Below, piece after piece: positions 18,350 through 22,806 of a stretch of DNA of 22,806 nucleotides. Within the stretch, counting starts at the first letter, position 1; each line of letters opens with the position of its first letter. This DNA is from Scenedesmus sp. ARA3 (Eukaryota; Chlorophyta; Chlorophyceae; Sphaeropleales; Scenedesmaceae): contig RWJK01001447.1 of the NCBI GenBank assembly GCA_004335835.1, positions 1 through 22,806 of the forward strand, read 5' to 3'. The translations under genes and the position numbers were made by a program. The notes under the pieces are model-generated. The model had not been told where the DNA came from, did no database searches, and worked only from the letters and a program-made list of their open reading frames with translations.

Positions 18350-21096
18350 ATGAGCAAGCAGTCTTCATCCTGGCTGCCGGTGGCAGTGGCTGGTGCCGCT
18401 GCATGTGGGGTGGCATACCTCGCGCACAGCCAGGCCAGCAGCGCGATGCAGGTGAACACGCGGAAGACTACTAGACCGCGCGCGCTTGCAAGGGCCGCAT
18501 GCAAGCAAACCGCTGACCTGATCACATCACATGCTGTTCATGTGCGCAGGAGGCAGAACTAGAGGAACAGCAGCAGCAAGCTGCTGCCGCAGCTGCGGCA
18601 GCTCGTAGCGCCAGTTCAAAGCCCTCAGGTGCTTCTGCGGGGCAGGCTAGGGCACCCAGCGGCCCTGGCAGCACATCAGCAGATGCCAGGCTAGCCTCAC
18701 CAGACAAGCCTGATGCCGCCAGCGCCAGTGCAACTGCAGCAAATGGCTTGGTTGCAGGACAGGAATGCAGCTACTGCCACAAGGCACCGGAGAAGCTGGA
18801 GCTGCTGCTGCGCTGCTCGCGCTGCAAGCACGCCTGGTACTGCAATCAGGCTTGTCAGCGCAGCGCATGGCCGCAGCACAAGCAGGAATGCAAGAAACTG
18901 CAGAGCCTGCAGAACGGTGCTGCATCTTCCACCAGCAGCTGCTGCAGCAGCGCAGCAACGAGCCCCACAGCACAGCAGGCCAGCCGTGCAGAGCAGCCAG
19001 ACACCGCAGCTGCAGCGGACGCAGGCAGCAACAGCAGACGCTCGCCAGATGGTGAGGGCGCTGCAGCAGCAGAGCAGCGCGCCGCAGACAACGCCAGCAT
19101 GATGGATGTACTGAAGAACTACCTGCAGCAGCACTCCGCAGCGCAGACAGACCCGCTGCAGCAGCAGTTTGAGCAGGCGGTGCTGCTGTATGTGCGGCAG
19201 GAGCACCGCACAGCGCTTGCGCAGCTGCAGGCTGTTCAGCGGGCAGCAGAGCAGCAGGGGCAGCTTGCGCTTGCAGGAGACGCCTGCAAGTGGATGGGGC
19301 ACGCATACAGCAAGCTAGGAGATGCTGCTAAGGCTGCTGGCTCTTTTGCCAGTGGGTGCCAGCTGGCGGAGAAGTCGGGCAACAAGAAGCTGCAGGTGCG
19401 GTTAATAAAGGCTGTACCTGGACAGTTGCAGTGACATATTGCTGCTGATCATCAGCGAGCGCTGAGAGTGGGGGCATCCCTCGTGCAGTGACATGGCTGC
19501 CATGATAGACATTTGCTATGTGAGGAAGCAAGCAAAGGCGTGTGGCAAGGCAGCATGCACAACATGTGCGCATGAAATGTGCTGCCTTGAGCTGCCTGCC
19601 CTGCTGCTGTGCATTGTACACGCTAGGTGCATCCTTGTGCAGGCACAATGACACATTGACAAATTGCGCACTGCCGTCTCATTCCCTACCCCACCCCACT
19701 TTTTCCATGCACTGCCTCATATGCAGGTGGACTGCCTGTCAGGCATGGGCGCCATGTACCGCGACAACGGCCAGCTGGCAGCAGCGCAGGGCTTCATGCG
19801 CCAGGCGCTGCGCTGCTCTGAGGGCCTGGGGGACCCTGTGGTGCGCGCGGGCTGCCTCACACACCTGGGCAGCGTGCTGATTGCGAGTGATGCGGGTGCT
19901 GCCATTACACACCTGGAGGAGGCGGTGCAGCTGCGGGAGGACCAGGTGGGAGCTGCTGCTGCTGCTGCTGTTGTAGTGCTTCTGCTGTAGCGCTGGTGCT
20001 GCTGCCGTAGTGCTGCTGCTGCAGTGGTGCTGCTGTGATGATGCTTGTGCTGCTAGCCAGCTGAGCATTGTTGGTGATGCATTGGACCGTCTGGCTGGCA
20101 GCACGCCTTTGCAGCTTCAATTGCGGGGTTGCTAGGGGGCATCATGCAGCATGACAAACATATGTTCTGCCTGCTTTCTTTACTGCACTTGCTGACATCT
20201 GTGCAAGCCATGCTGCTGGCCTGTTTGGTGTGGTGCGCAGGTGGTGCAGCTGCATGATGAGGGCAAGCGCGGCAGCAGCTTGGCCACAGCCATCATGGAG
20301 CATGCAGGCAGCCTAGTGAGCCTGGCGGGCGCCTACTACTGCAGCCAGCGCTACGTGGACGCTGCTGACGCATACAGCAAGAGCCTGGCCGTGTTTGAGA
20401 TGATTGATGACACAGACAAAGTTGCCAAGTGCCTCATCAACCTGGCCAACCTGTACGAGCTGCAGGTGCGAGGGCGGGCGGGGGTGCTTCCTGCAGTGGA
20501 GTACAGTGGTGTAATGCTTGTGAGGAGTGTGCGGTGTCTGATTCTCATGACTGCCAGCATTGGTTGTGTCTTGGCGTTGCATCAAGCCAATTTGCGCGCA
20601 GGCTGTAGACGCAGCAGCGCAGCGGCGGCATTGGCAAGGGAACATGTTTGATGGGAAGGCTGACACGGTCAGCTGGGCGTTCGATGTTGCTGACTTAAGT
20701 CATGCTTGCATGTGTGTCCTGTGTTGTTTATGCACACATCCTTTGTTGCACAGCGTGTGTGCATTCCTGTCGCATGCCATTAATTCTCTTGTATCGCTTT
20801 GCACGCGCTGTTTGCTGCAGATCCAGCACCCGGCAGCGCGGGCCAACGCAGCAGAGCAGCGCAAGCGGCTGTACGCCCTCTCCGCACAGCAGCAGCTGGG
20901 CAGGGCAGTGCCAGAGACCTGCAGCATCTGCTGCGAGCCCATCAGCCCGCTGCAGCCGACAGCAAGCGATGACCAGAAGCTGCTGCTGCTGGGCTGCCTG
21001 CACTGCTTCCACCACAAGTGCTGGGAGGGCTGGAGCGAGAAGCAGAGCACATGCCCCAGCTGCAAGCAGCCCATGCCGCTGGCTGGCCACAGGTGA
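18350..21096 (+). CDS. Membrane-anchored MYND finger / TPR-like / RING-H2 protein (putative E3 ubiquitin ligase)
   Basis: Five exons: 18350-18451, 18550-19395, 19727-19945, 20241-20465 and 20821-21096. All are phase 0, giving 555 aa. Residues 8-25 form a single hydrophobic segment, likely a signal anchor. An Ala/Ser/Pro-rich linker follows. The MYND finger is complete: Cys107, 110, 123, 126, 132, 136, His144 and Cys148, with a C-x2-C-x12-C-x2-C-x5-C-x3-C-x7-H-x3-C spacing. Residues about 234-464 show repeated TPR-like helix pairs (AGDACKWMGHAYSKLGDAAKA; LSGMGAMYRDNGQLAAA; LVSLAGAYYCSQRYVDAADAY; CLINLANLYELQ). The C-terminus is a RING-H2 finger: Cys498, 501, 523, His525, His528, Cys531, 542 and 545. 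RING-H2 implies ubiquitin ligase activity; MYND and TPR imply partner binding. These roles are inferred from the domains. The intron 4 acceptor is uncertain: one at 20602 would add 73 residues in frame. The ATG is the first in frame; upstream only a TTG is seen. Confidence 0.85.
19952..19969 (+). repeat. (GCT)6 array at the start of intron 3 of the MYND-RING gene
   Basis: It lies 6 nt past the exon 3 donor. It leads into a degenerate GCTG-rich minisatellite of related units reaching about 20056. Confidence 0.85.
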
Positions 21097-21097
21097 T
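21062..21097 (+). repeat. End of the RING exon, duplicated at 21194-21229
   Basis: The 36 bp encoding the last residues of the MYND-RING protein (KQPMPLAGHR and stop) recur at 21194-21229 with one mismatch, in direct orientation 132 bp downstream. The segment contains CACAG|GTGAT, which resembles a 5' splice site. Confidence 0.93.
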
Positions 21098-22806
21098 GCA
21101 GTTGCCGTGGATGCGGCTAGCTGCTATTGGCTGGCTGGCTGGAGCCAGGCTGTTGCAGTTTGCTGTGGCAGGCACCAGAGGCTGGTGATGGCAGCAAGCA
21201 GCCTATGCCGCTGGCTGGCCACAGGTGATAGCGCCAGCTGGCATCAAGCTGGGCTGGGTGACGGCAACCAAGTTGTGCTGGGGCACTTGACTGTTGCATG
21301 CAGCTTGCTGTTGACGGCAACAAGCAGTTGACGCCCCTGGCTACAAAAGCCCCTGGCTACACAGGATTGTCTGGTCAGCTGGATGGCTGCTGTCTTTCTG
21401 ACTTCAGCTGGCTGGCTGGTGCACACATGCCTAGCATTGTGGAGGTGGACCACTAGGTGGGTTTGGGGGCACTTGTTGATGGGCTGCATAACTATATTTG
21501 AGTTGTTTGCCTGCTTGCTTGCTGGCAGCTGCTGCTACCTGTTTTGCTGCAGGGCAGGCATGCACTGTGCTGCATCTTGCCGCAGTGCATGGCAGTGTTG
21601 GTGGAAAGGGGGTTGCAGGGGGGTGGTTGTAAAATGTCGTGCATGTGTTGTTGGAGTGGGAAGTGGGACTCCACGAGTTGGTATTGGGAACTGCTGCAGC
21701 AGCAGCGTTTGTTGCTGTTGGCACCATGGCGGTTCAGCTGCAGGGATGCTAGCTGTGCACTCGTTGGGGGTACCATAGGTGGGGGCAGGAGAGTGATTGT
21801 TTTGTGTGTGCTTGTGGTGCATTTGATTTCCTCTGGCCACTGCTGTGATGCAGGAGTTGTGTATCTGCAGCAAAGTAGATCAGGCAATGCTGTTGGGCAG
21901 TAGCACTGCTGCACCGGCAGTGCAAGCTGGCAGCATTGGCATTGCATTGGAACTGCTGGAGGCATAGCATACTATTCATCAGGCAGGAGGCGGGCTCTCT
22001 GTTGGCAGGCTCAGGTGTTTAACTCTCACGTACGCTGCTGTTTAACAGCCCTCGCGGCTCATTGCTTCAAAGTAATCCATTCTATTGGGCACGTGAAATT
22101 GTGCAACGCTTCCCAGAGCTAGTTCTCTTGCAGTGTTTTGAGCAGCATATTGACAGTTGGTTGGCCGCAGGTTGCTGACTTGGCATGCATATATGGTGTT
22201 GCACTGTGTGGTCCTCTGACCTCGGCACTGTTGTAGTCGCAGTGTGTCAGGAGACATGTTGTCTGTGAGCTGCAAATTGACTGCTGCTGGCATGCTGCAC
22301 TCACCCATCGGCAGGCCTGTGCGCAGCAGCAGCAGCACAGCTGCCATCCACCTCCATGCGCTGTTGCAACAGCAATGGCGCTGTTTATTTGTGCTTGTGC
22401 TTGAAGGGAGTGTGAGGTTGGGTCGCAATGCAAGTGTTTGGCAGGAGAAGATGGGCGTGTTATGCGGTTTGGTGTCCATGCTGATCCATGTGAGACGCTG
22501 CGAGAGTTTTAGCGGCAATCTGAGTTTGGATTGCATCACATTGATGTACACCAGCTGGTGCTGTAAATCGTCCTTTCTCTTGTGTTTTATCTCTTTTGTC
22601 TAGCAGAGCACACCCTGGTCCCAAGGAAAACGTTACATCCAGCTCAATGGGTAGTCAGGGAGTTTGCCTGCATGCTTGCTGATACCTGAATGTCTACACA
22701 TGACAGCATGCTGCACGTCGATTGCTGGCTACATACATACCAGCCCTGCCAGGCACGCAGCCAACCGTATGGGTAACCCCCACCTGCTGCCTGGTGAAGG
22801 CGGTGA
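21097..22806. other. Downstream region; no gene firmly supported
   Basis: This holds the 3' UTR of the MYND-RING gene, including the duplicated exon end. The plus strand is rich in TG/GCTGG repeats and its open frames have implausible Cys/Trp content. On the minus strand two weak hints suggest a gene crossing the right edge. A donor-like CAGCAG|GTGGGG ends a possible exon at 22784. An open end at about 22042-22126 finishes in DYFEAMSREGC and a stop. They could not be joined into one model. Confidence 0.45.
21628..21632 (+). terminator. Candidate poly(A) signal TGTAA for the MYND-RING gene
   Basis: TGTAA lies about 530 nt past the stop. It is the first such pentamer on the plus strand noticed downstream, and the 3' UTR would be rather long. 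Confidence 0.3.

Noticed and set aside
20602..20820. Treating this segment as a constitutive part of the MYND-RING protein
   Set aside because: Its translation is Cys/Leu-rich and unlike TPR sequence, and a strong CTGCAG acceptor follows at 20820. It is kept as an alternative only.
21383..21778. A 131-codon plus-strand open frame rich in Cys and Trp
   Set aside because: The composition is that of translated TG/GCTGG repeats; no family match and no splice context.

Overview
This window looks like nuclear DNA of a green alga, most likely a core chlorophyte (Chlorophyceae). The evidence is GC-rich sequence, short spliceosomal introns with GTG(A/G) donors and (C)TGCAG acceptors, candidate TGTAA poly(A) signals, and abundant CAG/CTG trinucleotide arrays. 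One plant/algal-type DUF1990 gene is also present. The lineage is inferred from style only; no rRNA or plastid marker is visible. All gene models were spliced by eye, checking reading phase and exon length at every junction.

Layout, left to right. (1) 1-145 is a pentanucleotide satellite lying in an intron of a minus-strand adenosine/adenine deaminase gene (exons 184-1095, truncated by the left edge, with an N-terminal signal peptide). (2) 2107-8525, minus: a complete 14-exon gene for the alpha (biotin) subunit of mitochondrial propionyl-CoA carboxylase, 751 aa. (3) 8818-10454, plus: a BAP29/BAP31-like ER membrane protein, 189 aa, divergent from the carboxylase across 292 bp. (4) 10455-11803: a convergent gap holding a cluster of short palindromes. 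(5) 11804-13021, minus: a 172-aa divergent centrin. (6) 13587-15374, plus: a DUF1990/UPF0548 protein with poly-Gln and poly-Ser inserts, divergent from the centrin. (7) 16197-17882, minus: a Gln-rich protein with a UBZ-like zinc finger. (8) 18350-21096, plus: a membrane-anchored protein combining a MYND finger, TPR-like helices and a C-terminal RING-H2 finger. (9) 21097-22806: non-coding as far as can be seen, apart from weak hints of a minus-strand gene crossing the right edge.

The genes do not form one pathway. The carboxylase belongs to mitochondrial propionyl-CoA catabolism and the deaminase to purine salvage. BAP31-like and MYND/TPR/RING proteins suggest ER or membrane quality control, and centrin belongs to basal bodies or the cytoskeleton. 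The most notable points are the MYND-TPR-RING architecture, trinucleotide arrays hugging splice junctions (including complementary arrays around carboxylase exon 8), two independent local duplications of exon 3' ends, and a palindrome cluster sharing a 13-mer in the convergent gap.
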